DNA of 38,556 nt from Alphaproteobacteria bacterium (GCA_026126215.1 JAHCJQ010000023.1:1-38556), one strand, 5' to 3'; shown: positions 1 to 10,394, numbered from the stretch's first letter. Numbers and translations are program-made. The notes: generated from the letters alone by a model not told the origin.

Positions 1-892
<892 letters not shown>

Positions 893-896
<4 letters not shown>

Positions 897-1900
897 ACCA
901 GGATGCAGGCGACCTTGTGGCCCGGCGACACCTCGCGCAGTTCGGGCTGCGCCTCGATACAGGCATCGGTCGCGAAGCGGCAGCGGGCCGCAAACCGGCA
1001 ACCGGGCGGCGGTCGCAGCAGGCTCGGCACCACGCCGCCAATCGCTTCGAGGCGGGTCTTGCGCTTGGCCGCGAGGTCGATGCGCGGAATTGAGCGGATC
1101 AGCCCCTGCGTGTAGGGATGCAGCGGCTCGCCGAAGAGCTGTTCGACGGAAGCCTCCTCCACCACCTTGCCGGCATACATCACGACGACGCGCTGCGCCG
1201 TTTCCGCCACCACGCCCATGGCATGGGTAATCAGCATGATGGCCATGCCGAGCCGGGATTTGAGTTCGTCGAGCAGTTCAAGGATCTGCGCCTGGATCGT
1301 GACATCCAGCGCAGTCGTTGGCTCGTCGGCGATGAGGAGTTGCGGGTTGCAGGACAGCGCCATGGCGATCATCACCCGCTGGCGCATGCCGCCGGAAAAC
1401 TGGTGCGGATAATCATGCACGCGCCGTTCCGGATTGGGGATGCGCACGAGCCGGAGCATCTCGATCGTGCGGTCCAGCGCCTCCTTCCGGTTCATTCCTT
1501 CATGCAGGCGGATCACTTCGGAAATCTGCGCGCCCACCGTGTAGACCGGATTGAGCGAGGTCATCGGCTCCTGGAAGATGATGGCGATCTCCTTGCTGCG
1601 GATCCTGCGCATCTCGTCCGGCGAGAGGGGAACGATGTCGCGACCCCGCCAGAGGATCTGCCCCTCGACGAAGCGCGCGGGCGGCATGGGAATGAGCTTG
1701 AGAGTGGAAAGGGCGGTCACGGTCTTGCCGCAACCCGATTCACCCACCACGCCCAGTGTCTCGCCGCGATGAATGACGAGATCGACGCCGTCCACCGCGC
1801 GGACCATGCCGTCGTCGGTTGCGAAATGGGTCTTGAGGCCGCGGATGTCGAGCAGCTTCTCGTTCTCACCGCTGGGCCGGACATACTGTGGAACGACCAT
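893..1900 (-). CDS. Peptide/nickel-type ABC importer ATPase, DppD/OppD-like
   Basis: First ATPase of the importer, 335 residues, the usual length for the family. Motifs in order: Walker [10 protein letters not shown]-loop [17 protein letters not shown], signature FSGGMRQR, Walker B with D-loop [14 protein letters not shown], switch His in LITHAMGVV, then the C-terminal oligopeptide/dipeptide ATPase motif ([18 protein letters not shown]). It lies 3 bases after the DppC-like permease and overlaps the next ATPase by 4 bases, so the two ATPases are translationally coupled and probably act as a heterodimer. The switch segment reads THAMGVV instead of the common THDLGVV; the Asp to Ala change next to the His is mild but visible. 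Confidence 0.95.
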
Positions 1901-1903
1901 GAC

Positions 1904-2845
1904 CTACAGAACCCTGCGCGGGTCGAGGGCATCGCGCAGCCCGTCGCCGACGAAGTTGATCGTGAGCACGGCAAGGAAGATCGCCGCCCCGGCGAACAGC
2001 GCCCAGTGCGGCGCGAAGTCGAGATAATCCTTCGCGTCGTAGAGCAGCCGGCCCCAGGTCGGGATGTCGGGCGGAAAACCAAGGCCAAGGAAGGAGAGCG
2101 TCGATTCGGCGATGATCGCCGCCGCCACGTCGATCGTGCCGGCGACAATCACCGGGCCGAGCGAATTCGGCAGGATGTGCCGCACCACCTGGCGCGGCGT
2201 GGAGGCGCCCAGGGCACGCGCCGCCTCGACGAACTCCTTTTCCCGCAGGGAGAAGAATTGCGCGCGTACCAGACGAGCCACCGGCATCCAGCGGAACCCG
2301 CCGATCACGATGACGATCAGGATGAACACGCCCATCTCCGGCCCGGCAATCTCCTTCAGGCTGTCGCGGAACAGATAGATCACCAGCAGCAGCAGCGGCA
2401 GTTGCGGCAGAGCGAGGAACAGGTCGGTAAGCCACATCAGCGCCGCATCGACGCTGCCACGCGAGATGCCGGCGATGGCGCCGATGATGGTGCCGACCAG
2501 GATCGCGACGACCATTGCCGCCAGGCCGACGGCAAGCGAGATCCGTCCGCCATAGAGCATGCGCGCCAGCAGATCCTGACCAAGATCGTCGGTGCCGAGC
2601 GGATGGCTCCAGGAGGGGCCCTTGAGCCGGGCGGTGAAGTCGATCTCGTTGATCGGCACCTGCCAGATCAGCGGGCCGAGCAGAACCGCAAGGATCATCA
2701 GCGACAGGATGGCCGCGCTGGCTACCGCGAGGCGATGTCGGCGGAACCGCCGCCATGCCTCGCGGCCGGGCGAGAAATGCACCGCCCGGGCCGGGCCGCC
2801 GCCGGGCGTGTCAGCGGTAGGAGATGCGAGGGTCGAGCCAGCCAT
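1904..2845 (-). CDS. ABC importer inner-membrane permease, DppC/OppC-like
   Basis: Membrane subunit of the importer, 313 residues. It has a cytoplasmic N-terminal tail, a first hydrophobic helix near residues 38-60 (ASAAILSLMILAVLLGPLIW) and further helices. The loop EFVEAARALGASTPRQVVRHILPN is the EAA motif that docks on the ATPases. It ends with the family-typical NFVGDGLRDALDPR. The ATG at 2845 overlaps the end of the upstream permease by 35 bases, a long but plausible coupled overlap. It pairs with the DppB-like protein to form the pore. Confidence 0.94.
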   Translation of the reverse strand: MAGSTLASPTADTPGGGPARAVHFSPGREAWRRFRRHRLAVASAAILSLMILAVLLGPLIWQVPINEIDFTARLKGPSWSHPLGTDDLGQDLLARMLYGGRISLAVGLAAMVVAILVGTIIGAIAGISRGSVDAALMWLTDLFLALPQLPLLLLVIYLFRDSLKEIAGPEMGVFILIVIVIGGFRWMPVARLVRAQFFSLREKEFVEAARALGASTPRQVVRHILPNSLGPVIVAGTIDVAAAIIAESTLSFLGLGFPPDIPTWGRLLYDAKDYLDFAPHWALFAGAAIFLAVLTINFVGDGLRDALDPRRVL

Positions 2846-3770
2846 AGAGGACGTCTGCGATCAGGTTGAAAAGAAGGACGAGACAGGCGAAGACGAAGGT
2901 CACCGACATGATGACCGGCGTGTCGTTGGCGAGAATGGCGCTGATCAGCAGCGAGCCGATACCCGGCACCCGGAATATCTGTTCGGTCACGATGGCGCCG
3001 CCGAAGACGACCGGCATCTGCAGCGCGACCAGCGTCACCACCGGGATGAGCGCGTTGCGGACCACGTGCTTGACGATCACCGCCTGTTCGGGCAGGCCCT
3101 TGGCGCGCGCCGTGGTGACATGATCGAGGCGGATCATGTCGAGGACGGCCGAGCGCACGAACCGGGTCCAGGTCGCGCCCTGGAACAGCCCGAGCACCGC
3201 CACCGGCATGATCGACTGCTTGACATGTTCCCAGTACCAGGCCCAGCCGGTCGCGTCGATGTCGGCGCGGTAAACGAAGGGCAGCCAGTCCAGATAGATG
3301 CTGAAAAGCAGGATGAACAGCAGTCCGGTGAAAAAGGTGGGCAGCGAGAAGCCGACGAAGGTGAGCAGGTTGGCGATCTGATCGAAGATCGAATAAGGCC
3401 GGGTCGCGGAATAGACACCGACCGGCAGCGCGATCAGCAGCGCCAGCACCTGCGAGGAGCCGATGACGACGAGTGTCACCGGCAGCCGCTGCAGGATAAG
3501 CGTGTCCACATCGACCCGGCTGACGAAGGAGTAGCCCCAATCGCCGTTCAGCATGGCGAGGAGCCAGCGCATGTAGCGCACCATTACCGGATCGTCGAGA
3601 CCAAACTTGGCGCGCAGTGCCGCCCGCACCTCGGCCGGCACGTTGGGATTGGTCGCCAGTTCCTCGAACGGGTCGCCGGGCGCCAGGGCGAGAACGGTGA
3701 AAATCACAAGGCTGATCCCGAGCAGGCTCGGGATCAGGATCAGGAGACGACGGATAAGATACTGGCTCAC
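2811..3770 (-). CDS. ABC importer inner-membrane permease, DppB/OppB-like
   Basis: First membrane subunit, 319 residues, starting with the typical MSQYLIRRLLILIPSLLGIS helix. The start codon is GTG at 3770; only a weak AAGG lies about 10 bases upstream. The EAA-type loop is DHVTTARAKGLPEQAVIVKHVVRNA. The C-terminus (FNLIADVLYGWLDPRISYR) is characteristic of DppB/OppB. It follows the binding-protein gene after 68 bases that hold a strong hairpin, so the permeases and ATPases are probably made at lower levels than the binding protein. Confidence 0.94.
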   Translation of the reverse strand: MSQYLIRRLLILIPSLLGISLVIFTVLALAPGDPFEELATNPNVPAEVRAALRAKFGLDDPVMVRYMRWLLAMLNGDWGYSFVSRVDVDTLILQRLPVTLVVIGSSQVLALLIALPVGVYSATRPYSIFDQIANLLTFVGFSLPTFFTGLLFILLFSIYLDWLPFVYRADIDATGWAWYWEHVKQSIMPVAVLGLFQGATWTRFVRSAVLDMIRLDHVTTARAKGLPEQAVIVKHVVRNALIPVVTLVALQMPVVFGGAIVTEQIFRVPGIGSLLISAILANDTPVIMSVTFVFACLVLLFNLIADVLYGWLDPRISYR

Positions 3771-3801
3771 GAGGCGGTTGCCTTACACGGCAAGGAGCGG
3801 A

Positions 3802-3821
3802 CGCCGGCCAGAAGGCCGGCG
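3802..3821 (-). other. Intercistronic hairpin between binding-protein and permease genes
   Basis: Perfect 8-base inverted repeat CGCCGGCC-AGAA-GGCCGGCG, G+C-only stems with a 4-base loop and no T-run on either side. It sits between the binding-protein stop and the permease start. Without a T-run it more likely protects the upstream mRNA or attenuates read-through than ends transcription. Confidence 0.6.
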
Positions 3822-3838
3822 CCCTGGCCTTGCGACCA

Positions 3839-5629
3839 TCAAGCCTCGCGGTACCAGTCCTTGAGGTTCCAGAGGTCGTTGTCCCAGCCGCTGAGCGGGG
3901 CGTGCAGCTTGCTGGAGACCGCTGCCACGCGCGGCCGGTAGACCACGGGAATGACCGCATGGTCGCCCACTGCGAGGTCGTTCATGCGGATAAACAGAGC
4001 GGCACGCTTGACCGGATCAAGTTCGCCCTCCGCCGCGCGGTAGGCCTTGTCATACTCATCGCTCTTCCAGCGGGTAATGTTCCGGCCCTGCCACTTGTTG
4101 TCCTTGTTCGCGATCTCCCACGAGGTGAACTGGTTCATGAACAGCTCCGGATCGGGCTGCGTCATGGTCGTGGTGTACATCTGGATGTCGCAATAGAACT
4201 TCGTGTAGGTATCCGGATTGCCGACGTCGGAGGAGAAGTAGACCGAAGCCGTCACCGACTTCAGCTCCACATCGATGCCGGCCCGCTGGCAGGCCTGCTT
4301 GACGATGGCCTGGTTCTTCTGCCGCGGCGCGTTGATCGAGGTCTGGTAGACGAGCTTGAGCTTCTTGCCGTCCTTGGCCCGAATGCCGTCGGCACCCTTC
4401 TTCCAGCCGGCCTGTTCCAGAATCTGGTTGGCCTTATCGATATTGAACTCCCACTTCGTGTTGTTGGAGCGGAAGCGGGACGGATTGTTGAGGAAATTTC
4501 CGGTGGCGACGCCGGTGCGGCCGTAGATGTGCTCCTGCACCGAGGCGCGGTCCACCAGCATGCCGAGTGCCTGGCGGACGGCCGGGTCGCTCAGCAGCGG
4601 ATGCTTGGTCTTGGTGCTCGAACGCTCGCCATCCACTTCCGTCCAGGGATCGGTGCTGTTGAGCTGGATATGCTCGATATTGCCGCCGGGCGTGATCTCG
4701 GCCCGGCCCTTGCCGCCCTGCTCCAGCCGCTTGAGGATTTCGTCCTCCACCTGCATGTTCCAGGCATAGTCGAACTCGCCGGTCTGGATGACCGCGCGCG
4801 CCGCCGAGACGGCATCGCCGCCGCCCTTCATTTCGATCGTGTCGAAATAGGGCCGGTTCGGGAAATGGTAGTTCGGATTGCGCTCGCCCTTGACCAGATC
4901 GCCGGGCTTGAAGTCGACAAATTTGTAAGGCCCGGTGCCAACCGGCTTCAGGTTGTTCGGCGCCTCGCGCGACTTGGCGCCCTTGTATTCACCGAAGAGA
5001 TGCTTCGGAATCAGCATGCCGCGCGTGCCGACGAAGGCATCCGCCCAGAAGGGCGTCGGCTTCTGGAATTTCACGCGCACCGTGAACTGGTCGATCTTCT
5101 CGACATCCACATTCTGATAGGAGCCGATGGTGACCGAGGCGGTCTCCTTGTCGCGCGCATATTCCCAGTTGAAGACCACGTCGTCGGCGGTGAAGGGCTT
5201 GCCGTCATGCCATTGCACACCCTGCTTGAGCTTCCAGGTCACGGACATGCCATCGCGCGCCAACAGGCCGTTCTCGTAGCTCGGCACCTCGGCCGCGAGG
5301 ATTGGCACCAGATTGCCGTCCGGGTCCCAGGCGGCCAGCGGCTCGTAGAACATGCGCGAGCCTTCCTGGTCCTTGGTGCCCACGGCGAAATGCGGATTGA
5401 GCAGGGTCGGGCCCTGCCACCAGAGCAGCTTGAGCGCCCCGCCGCCGCCGGCCTTGGTCGGCTTGTAGCTCGACGCCGCCTGCGCCAGCGCCACGCCGGA
5501 ATGGGCCAGCATCTGCGCCGCCAGCGGCGCGGTGAGGCCGAGGGCCACCATCCTGTGGATGAACGAACGGCGCGATACCTTGCCGTCCTTCACGTCCTGG
5601 ATCATGCCCCGCAATTCGCGTTCGTTCAT
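3839..5629 (-). CDS. ABC importer periplasmic solute-binding protein, family 5 (SBP_bac_5), Tat signal
   Basis: Extracytoplasmic solute-binding subunit, 596 residues, first gene of the importer operon. I chose ATG 5629 because GGGAGGGA lies about 8 bases upstream; the frame is open 37 codons further but without a comparable site. The N-terminus carries a twin-arginine signal: SRRSFI at residues 19-24, a hydrophobic stretch and AQA near 49-51. Family 5 features include WHDGKPFTADDVVFNWEYARD, VGTGPYKFVDFKPGDLV, NPNYHFPNRPYFDTIEMK and DPAVRQALGMLVDR. Such proteins bind peptides, nickel chelates, opines or sugars; the ligand cannot be assigned. Tat export implies folding before export, which is uncommon for this family. 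Confidence 0.93.
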   Translation of the reverse strand: MNERELRGMIQDVKDGKVSRRSFIHRMVALGLTAPLAAQMLAHSGVALAQAASSYKPTKAGGGGALKLLWWQGPTLLNPHFAVGTKDQEGSRMFYEPLAAWDPDGNLVPILAAEVPSYENGLLARDGMSVTWKLKQGVQWHDGKPFTADDVVFNWEYARDKETASVTIGSYQNVDVEKIDQFTVRVKFQKPTPFWADAFVGTRGMLIPKHLFGEYKGAKSREAPNNLKPVGTGPYKFVDFKPGDLVKGERNPNYHFPNRPYFDTIEMKGGGDAVSAARAVIQTGEFDYAWNMQVEDEILKRLEQGGKGRAEITPGGNIEHIQLNSTDPWTEVDGERSSTKTKHPLLSDPAVRQALGMLVDRASVQEHIYGRTGVATGNFLNNPSRFRSNNTKWEFNIDKANQILEQAGWKKGADGIRAKDGKKLKLVYQTSINAPRQKNQAIVKQACQRAGIDVELKSVTASVYFSSDVGNPDTYTKFYCDIQMYTTTMTQPDPELFMNQFTSWEIANKDNKWQGRNITRWKSDEYDKAYRAAEGELDPVKRAALFIRMNDLAVGDHAVIPVVYRPRVAAVSSKLHAPLSGWDNDLWNLKDWYREA

Positions 5630-5683
5630 GGATAGATCCCTCCCATCCAACGTGCCTTGCCATGCCGCGGCGAGTTTCTTGTG

Positions 5684-5704
5684 CGCATGCTCAATGAGCA
5701 TGCG
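5684..5704. promoter_or_regulatory. Palindrome upstream of the importer operon, possible operator
   Basis: Perfect 9-base inverted repeat CGCATGCTC-AAT-GAGCATGCG, 55 bases before the binding-protein start. A symmetric site at this distance could be a repressor operator or a 5' leader hairpin. No regulator gene is adjacent. Confidence 0.4.
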
Positions 5705-5794
5705 AGCCGCGCCTCCCGCACATACCTTAGTGCAAGTCACGCAAGGCGCGCACTACTCTTTTTCGTCCGCCGGAAGTCGCTGGATAGGTAGTTG

Positions 5795-5820
5795 CCCGGA
5801 GGCCGTGCCTGGCCTCCGGG
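5795..5820 (-). terminator. Strong hairpin after the CigR-like gene
   Basis: Perfect 10-base inverted repeat CCCGGAGGCC-GTGCCT-GGCCTCCGGG starting 10 bases beyond the stop of the CigR-like gene. Very stable, but not followed by a T-run, so it is either an imperfect intrinsic terminator or an mRNA-end stabiliser. It separates this gene from the importer operon. Confidence 0.55.
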
Positions 5821-5829
5821 CGGGTTCCG

Positions 5830-6330
5830 TCAGAACTGTGCCAGGTCCTGGATCGCTGCCGCCACCAGGCCGGTGCCGATGGCGATGAGCAGGATGTCTG
5901 AGGCGACCCGCACATAGCGGTAACCCGGTGGCGGCAGGCTGAGCTGGACGACCAGCTGCGGCGGCAGGTCATGGAAGATGACGTGCCGGGGCAGTGGTTG
6001 GCCGATCGCATATTGCCGCGCCAGTCCCGGCGGCCGGCAGCCGTTGTTCTTCTTGGCGAGGCCGGGTGGACAGTGGCCACGCGCCACCGCCGGTGCGTAA
6101 TAGTCCCGGATCACCAGACGGTCGCGCTCGGCGAACTGCACATTGATCTGGACTCTCGGTGTGGAGCCACCATGCGGCACCTGGAGACGCTGCTGGGCCG
6201 ACGGGCCCTTCCCCGGGCCGCTCCGTCCGGGTGGATCCGCGAGGACGGGAGTCGCGGCGAGCGCGCCGCACAGCAGCGCGGCGATGCCTGCACGGGCAAG
6301 CCGGGTCCCTGGCATGGTCTGGTCGAACAT
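5830..6330 (-). CDS. Exported CigR/RcnB-like small protein
   Basis: 166 residues with a Sec-type signal (hydrophobic residues 13-28, cleavage likely after VLA at about 31). The mature part has the segment RDYYAP followed by CPPGLAKKNNGCRPPGLARQY, a Cys-Pro-Pro-Gly repeat seen in CigR/RcnB-type periplasmic proteins. The C-terminus, PPPGYRYVRVASDILLIAIGTGLVAAAIQDL, also matches that family and contains a hydrophobic segment. A good site (GAGGGAG, 7 bases away) supports ATG 6330. Family members are linked to envelope or metal homeostasis, but the biochemical role is unclear. It lies downstream of the multicopper oxidase on the same strand with a 95-base gap, so it could be co-transcribed. Confidence 0.75.
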   Translation of the reverse strand: MFDQTMPGTRLARAGIAALLCGALAATPVLADPPGRSGPGKGPSAQQRLQVPHGGSTPRVQINVQFAERDRLVIRDYYAPAVARGHCPPGLAKKNNGCRPPGLARQYAIGQPLPRHVIFHDLPPQLVVQLSLPPPGYRYVRVASDILLIAIGTGLVAAAIQDLAQF

Positions 6331-6425
6331 GGTTCACTCCCTCGCATGATCGCGAATGACCCCGATGCTCCGCATCAATTGGGCCCCGATTGTGGCCGGA
6401 TCGGGACATTTCCGCGCCGGCTGCA

Positions 6426-7880
6426 TCAGCCCTGTAAGCGTACCCGCAGCACGGCGGTCATGCCGCCGGCCTGATGCTCCAGCACATGGCAATGGAACAT
6501 CCAGTCGCCGGGATTGTCGGCCCGGAAGGCGATCTCGACCTGCTCGCGTGGCTCGAGCAGCACCGTGTCGCGCCATTCCCGATGCGTGGTCGGGCGACCG
6601 TTGCGGGCGATCACCCGGAAGGCATGGCCGTGCAGATGCATGGGATGTGGCCAGGCGGTGTCATTGACGAGGGCAAGGATGTAGGAGCGACCGAGCGTCA
6701 GTTCGAACAGCGGCGCCTCGCCGTGATGGGCCCCGGCAATGCCATTGAGCGCCCAGGCATAGCCCCGGCCCAGCAGGCTCCGCAGATCGGCCTCCCGGCC
6801 CTCGAGCAGGGCCGAGGTCATACCGCCCATCATGCCGCCGCCAAGATGCACTTCGAGCCGCGTCGCCTCGGCCAGGTCCGGCTCGGACAGGGGATTGGGC
6901 GGCAGTTCCGGCGGCGGCACGCCGAAGGGACCGGCGAAACTCGCCGGCACCGGCCGGTCGCCGTAGACGATGTCCACCAGCCGATAGGTCTGCCGCGGAT
7001 AATAGCTGTCGATGACGCTGTAGCGCCCGCCCTCCTCCCGTGTCAGGTCGAGCAGCAGGTCGGCTCGCTGGCCCGGCGCGAGGATGATGCGCCCGTCGGC
7101 CGGCCGGTGATGCGCCACCGGATGGCCGTCAAGGGCGATGATGCGCGGCGCGTGCTCGCGGAACTCGAGCGCGAAGTTGCGGGCATTGGCGACGTTGACC
7201 AGCCGCAACCGGATGCGCTCGCCCGGCCGCACGGCGAAATCCTCCGGCACGCGGCCATTGATCGTCACCGTATTGCCGATCCGGCCGGCATGGCTGACAT
7301 CGCGCACGTTTCCAAAATCCTCGACCATGGCGCCGTCCTGGCGCAGACGCCAGTCGCCGAGCATCCAGACGATGTCACGGTTCGCCGGATAGGGCCGCCT
7401 TTCCTCGACCACCAGGGCGCCGGCAAGGCCGCGGCCGATCTGTTCGTAGCTGCGATGATGGGGATGAAACCAGAAGGTGCCCGCATCGGCGCAGTCGAAT
7501 TCATAGGTGAAGCTTTCGCCGGGCCGCACCGGCGGCTGGGTCAGGTGCGGGACGCCATCCATGGCATTCGGCACCCGGAGGCCGTGCCAGTGGACTGTCG
7601 TCTCCTGATCGAGTCGATTTTCCAGAGTGACACGCAGCCGATCACCCTGGCGCACGCGAAGCGGCGGCCCATGCAGCGCATCGCCATAGCACCAGACCGG
7701 TGTTTCCGGATGCGACCCGCCGGCGAGCGGCCAGGAACGCGGCGCTGCACGCAGGCGCACCTCGCGCAGGGTGCCGGCGGCCGGCCGTCTCGCGGGCAGG
7801 AGCGAGGCCAGGCCGAACGCGCCGGCTGCCGCGAGCAGGGTCCGGCGATCGGTTCCGGAACCCCGCCCCGGCCGTCTCAT
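6426..7880 (-). CDS. Exported multicopper oxidase
   Basis: 484 residues with a Tat-like N-terminus (TDRRTLLAAAGAFGLASLL). All four copper-binding segments are present: HWHG (His97, His99), HPHH (139-142), HPMHLHGH, and the C-terminal HCHVLEHQAGGM (His463-Cys464-His465, His469, Met474), which supplies the type 1 copper Cys, His and axial Met. It would oxidise a reductant, classically Cu(I) or a phenol, and reduce oxygen to water in the periplasm. Its ATG overlaps the stop of the large ferredoxin gene by 4 bases (ATGA). This coupling to an iron-sulphur protein is unusual and suggests a role tied to the redox island rather than plain copper resistance; no other copper gene is nearby. Confidence 0.92.
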   Translation of the reverse strand: MRRPGRGSGTDRRTLLAAAGAFGLASLLPARRPAAGTLREVRLRAAPRSWPLAGGSHPETPVWCYGDALHGPPLRVRQGDRLRVTLENRLDQETTVHWHGLRVPNAMDGVPHLTQPPVRPGESFTYEFDCADAGTFWFHPHHRSYEQIGRGLAGALVVEERRPYPANRDIVWMLGDWRLRQDGAMVEDFGNVRDVSHAGRIGNTVTINGRVPEDFAVRPGERIRLRLVNVANARNFALEFREHAPRIIALDGHPVAHHRPADGRIILAPGQRADLLLDLTREEGGRYSVIDSYYPRQTYRLVDIVYGDRPVPASFAGPFGVPPPELPPNPLSEPDLAEATRLEVHLGGGMMGGMTSALLEGREADLRSLLGRGYAWALNGIAGAHHGEAPLFELTLGRSYILALVNDTAWPHPMHLHGHAFRVIARNGRPTTHREWRDTVLLEPREQVEIAFRADNPGDWMFHCHVLEHQAGGMTAVLRVRLQG

Positions 7881-9916
7881 CCCTGATCCGCGTCATCCGG
7901 CCGCGGCCGGATCTTCGCCATGTCGGCGATGTAATCGTCGGTCGTCCGCACCTCGGGGCGCGGCGCGCCCGCATGGGGATCGATCGCCTGCTCGCTCTGC
8001 ACGATGACGCGGCAGTCGGCGCACATGCGCAGCCGGTCCACCATCCTGTCATCTCCATACATCCAGTGCTGGCCCCGCAGCCTGGATATGATCCGCTCGA
8101 TCGAGGACCTGGTGCCGAAGGGCTTGGCGCAGCGGATACAGTGGAACGGCTCCTCCTCCTTGACGAGAATTGCCGACATGGCGCTCTCGCGGAAATTCAG
8201 CCTCGGCTCCAGCGCGATCACCTTTTCCGGGCAGGTCGCGCGGCAGAGGCCGCATTGCACGCAGGCATCCTCGGTGAAGGTGAGGCGGGGCCGGTCGGGA
8301 TCGTCGCGCAGCGCACCGGTCGGGCAGGCGGCGACGCAGGAAAGACAGAGGGTGCAGCCGGCGACATCGACCTTCAGCCCGCCGAAGGGCGCGCCCTGCG
8401 GCAGGTCGAGCATCTCGACCGGCGCGGCCGCGACGCGGTTGAGATGTCGCAGGGACTGGCGCGCGATGGCGCGCTTGTCACCCATGGGCAGATGGCCCGC
8501 CGCCGGCGCGCCCGGTCGTCTGCCAAGCGCGGCAAGCGCCTGCGCCAGCACATCGGGATCGCTGGCATCCCATGCCCCGGCGCGGCCATGGCCCATGCCG
8601 ATGCCCGAAAGGATCACCTCTACCAGCGCGAACTGGTCCGTCAATGCACCACCGCCGTCGCGCGATGGCGCTGTGAGCAGGCGCACCTCTCCAGCACCGA
8701 AAGCGAAGGCGGTGGCGAAGAAATCCAGGCCGAGACCTTCGAGTGACTGAACGGCGAAGGGCAGGACATGCGCTGGAAGCCCCGCGCCATAGCGCGCCAA
8801 CGCATCGATGAGGGGCGCGCCGTGTTCGGCATCATGCACCAGCAGCAGCGGCGCCTCGCCGCCCGCTTCGAGATAGCCCCGCAGCAGCCGGCGCAGGCGG
8901 TCCGCCTGGGCGGCGGCGGCCGGCAGCAGGTATTCGGCGGCGCCGGTCGGACATACGGCGGCGCAGGTGCCGCAGCCGGCACAGACGAAAGGATCGATCG
9001 CCACGTGATCGCCGGCCGGCGCGATGGCGCCGGTCGGACAATTGTCGAGGCAGCGTGTGCAGCCGATCTTTTTCGAGCGCGAATGGGCACAGATTTCCGG
9101 ATGCAACTCGACATAGACCGGCTTCTCGAACTCGCCGATCAGATCGACCGCGTCGAACAGCGCTTTTTGCACCGAGGCCGGGTCGCCCGGATCGGCGCGC
9201 AGGTAACCTTCGCGCTTCTCGTGCGCCGGGAATAGCGGCGTGCCCCCGCTGAGGTCGATGACGATGTCGCAGCGCGAGGTGGCACCATCGCGCGCCGGAC
9301 CGAAAACGAGCGCGCGGCGCGAGGAAGGCAGCGGCTGCGCATAGTCGTTCACCGTCAGCTCGAAGGCGCCGAGATGGCCCTTCGCGCGCGCAATGCGCCC
9401 CCGGACCACCGGCAGGTCCATCAAGGCCGGCGCCGGCACCTCCCGCGGATCCGCGAGCAGCACGGTGATATCGAGCCGCCCGGCGAGCTGCCGCGCAGCC
9501 GCGATGGCGCGTTCGTCACGGCCATAGACCAGTGCTACGCCTTCCGACTTCATGGTCACCGTGGCGAGGCTGGGGCGAGGCGCCAATGCTTCCAGGATGA
9601 GCGCCGCCTGCTTCGGCAGTGCTGCCGCCGCCTCGTCCGACCAGCCCGCGGTCTCGCGGATATTGACATAGGCGACGTCGCCACCGCCCAGTTCGCTTCG
9701 CTGTTCGTCGAACAACGGGCTCTCCTGCGTACAGGCGACAAGCATCGGCTGGCCGGAACGCACCGCGTCCTGGAAGCGGCCGATCTCGCGACGGCAAAGT
9801 TGGGTGGCCACCGCCGCATCGCCTCGCGCGCCGCAGGCGCGGGCGAGCGCGACGCCGTCGAGTGGCATGGTGCCTTCGCAATCGCAGACCAGGACGCGCC
9901 TGCCTTCGAGCTCCAT
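7877..9916 (-). CDS. Large multi-cluster 4Fe-4S ferredoxin-like protein of the formate dehydrogenase island
   Basis: 679 residues from ATG 9916; a GTG at 9925 is equally possible, since neither has an ideal ribosome site. The N-terminal half resembles a Rossmann-like or NAD-like domain ([27 protein letters not shown]). Four cluster motifs follow: [43 protein letters not shown] and [15 protein letters not shown]. Near the C-terminus are two more Cys pairs ([10 protein letters not shown] and MCADCRV). No signal peptide, so it is cytoplasmic. Proteins of this architecture occur beside membrane formate dehydrogenases in proteobacteria; a role in electron delivery during cofactor insertion or assembly is inferred. 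It is divergent from the cytochrome c gene and coupled to the multicopper oxidase. Confidence 0.88.
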   Translation of the reverse strand: MELEGRRVLVCDCEGTMPLDGVALARACGARGDAAVATQLCRREIGRFQDAVRSGQPMLVACTQESPLFDEQRSELGGGDVAYVNIRETAGWSDEAAAALPKQAALILEALAPRPSLATVTMKSEGVALVYGRDERAIAAARQLAGRLDITVLLADPREVPAPALMDLPVVRGRIARAKGHLGAFELTVNDYAQPLPSSRRALVFGPARDGATSRCDIVIDLSGGTPLFPAHEKREGYLRADPGDPASVQKALFDAVDLIGEFEKPVYVELHPEICAHSRSKKIGCTRCLDNCPTGAIAPAGDHVAIDPFVCAGCGTCAAVCPTGAAEYLLPAAAAQADRLRRLLRGYLEAGGEAPLLLVHDAEHGAPLIDALARYGAGLPAHVLPFAVQSLEGLGLDFFATAFAFGAGEVRLLTAPSRDGGGALTDQFALVEVILSGIGMGHGRAGAWDASDPDVLAQALAALGRRPGAPAAGHLPMGDKRAIARQSLRHLNRVAAAPVEMLDLPQGAPFGGLKVDVAGCTLCLSCVAACPTGALRDDPDRPRLTFTEDACVQCGLCRATCPEKVIALEPRLNFRESAMSAILVKEEEPFHCIRCAKPFGTRSSIERIISRLRGQHWMYGDDRMVDRLRMCADCRVIVQSEQAIDPHAGAPRPEVRTTDDYIADMAKIRPRPDDADQG

Positions 9917-9948
9917 GCCTCCCACCGCCTTTTCCGCCTGCCGGGAAC

Positions 9949-9976
9949 TTGGTAAGCCTTCTTTGTTCAGTATAGG
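9949..9976 (+). promoter_or_regulatory. Candidate promoter of the cytochrome c gene
   Basis: TTGGTA and TATAGG with a 16-base spacer, each matching four of six consensus positions, in the 97-base divergent region between the ferredoxin and cytochrome genes. Predicted by eye only. Confidence 0.35.
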
Positions 9977-10013
9977 TTTGCCGGATTGGGATGACCAGCC
10001 GGGAGGGCGACCG

Positions 10014-10394
10014 ATGCGCGGCGTTGCATGGCTCTTCGTCTTGTCGATAGGCCTGTCGGCCGTTGGGCCGGCGCAGGCGAGCGAGCCGGCAAGTGTCGAG
10101 CGCGGAGCCGCGCTCTGGGCAAAATGCCAAGCCTGTCATACCATCAACGCGGCCGGCCGGCATACGGTGGGGCCGAACCTCTTCGGCATCTTCGGCCGCA
10201 AGGCGGGCACCTCGCCCGGCTATCGCTATTCTCCGGCGATGCGGGATTCGCCGGTCGTCTGGACGGACGAGACAATGGACCGCTTCCTCGCCGCCACGCA
10301 GGACTTCATGCCGGGCGCGAAGATGTATGGCGGCCTCGCCATCCCGCAGGACCGCGCCGACCTGATCGCCTGGATGCGCCGCTCCGGCGGCTGA
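10014..10394 (+). CDS. Small periplasmic c-type cytochrome (class I)
   Basis: 126 residues. A Sec signal (hydrophobic residues 4-20, AQA at 20-22) precedes a single-haem domain: CQACH at 38-42 binds the haem, the segment [14 protein letters not shown] is the typical cytochrome c loop, and PGAKM gives Met104 as the likely sixth ligand. The C-terminal helix is [17 protein letters not shown] 10014 has GGGAGGG 6 bases upstream. It would be a soluble electron carrier in the periplasm. It is divergent from the ferredoxin gene and lies next to a membrane peptide gene, within the formate dehydrogenase island, so it may be an alternative electron acceptor or partner there; that is inference. Confidence 0.93.
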   Translation: MRGVAWLFVLSIGLSAVGPAQASEPASVERGAALWAKCQACHTINAAGRHTVGPNLFGIFGRKAGTSPGYRYSPAMRDSPVVWTDETMDRFLAATQDFMPGAKMYGGLAIPQDRADLIAWMRRSGG

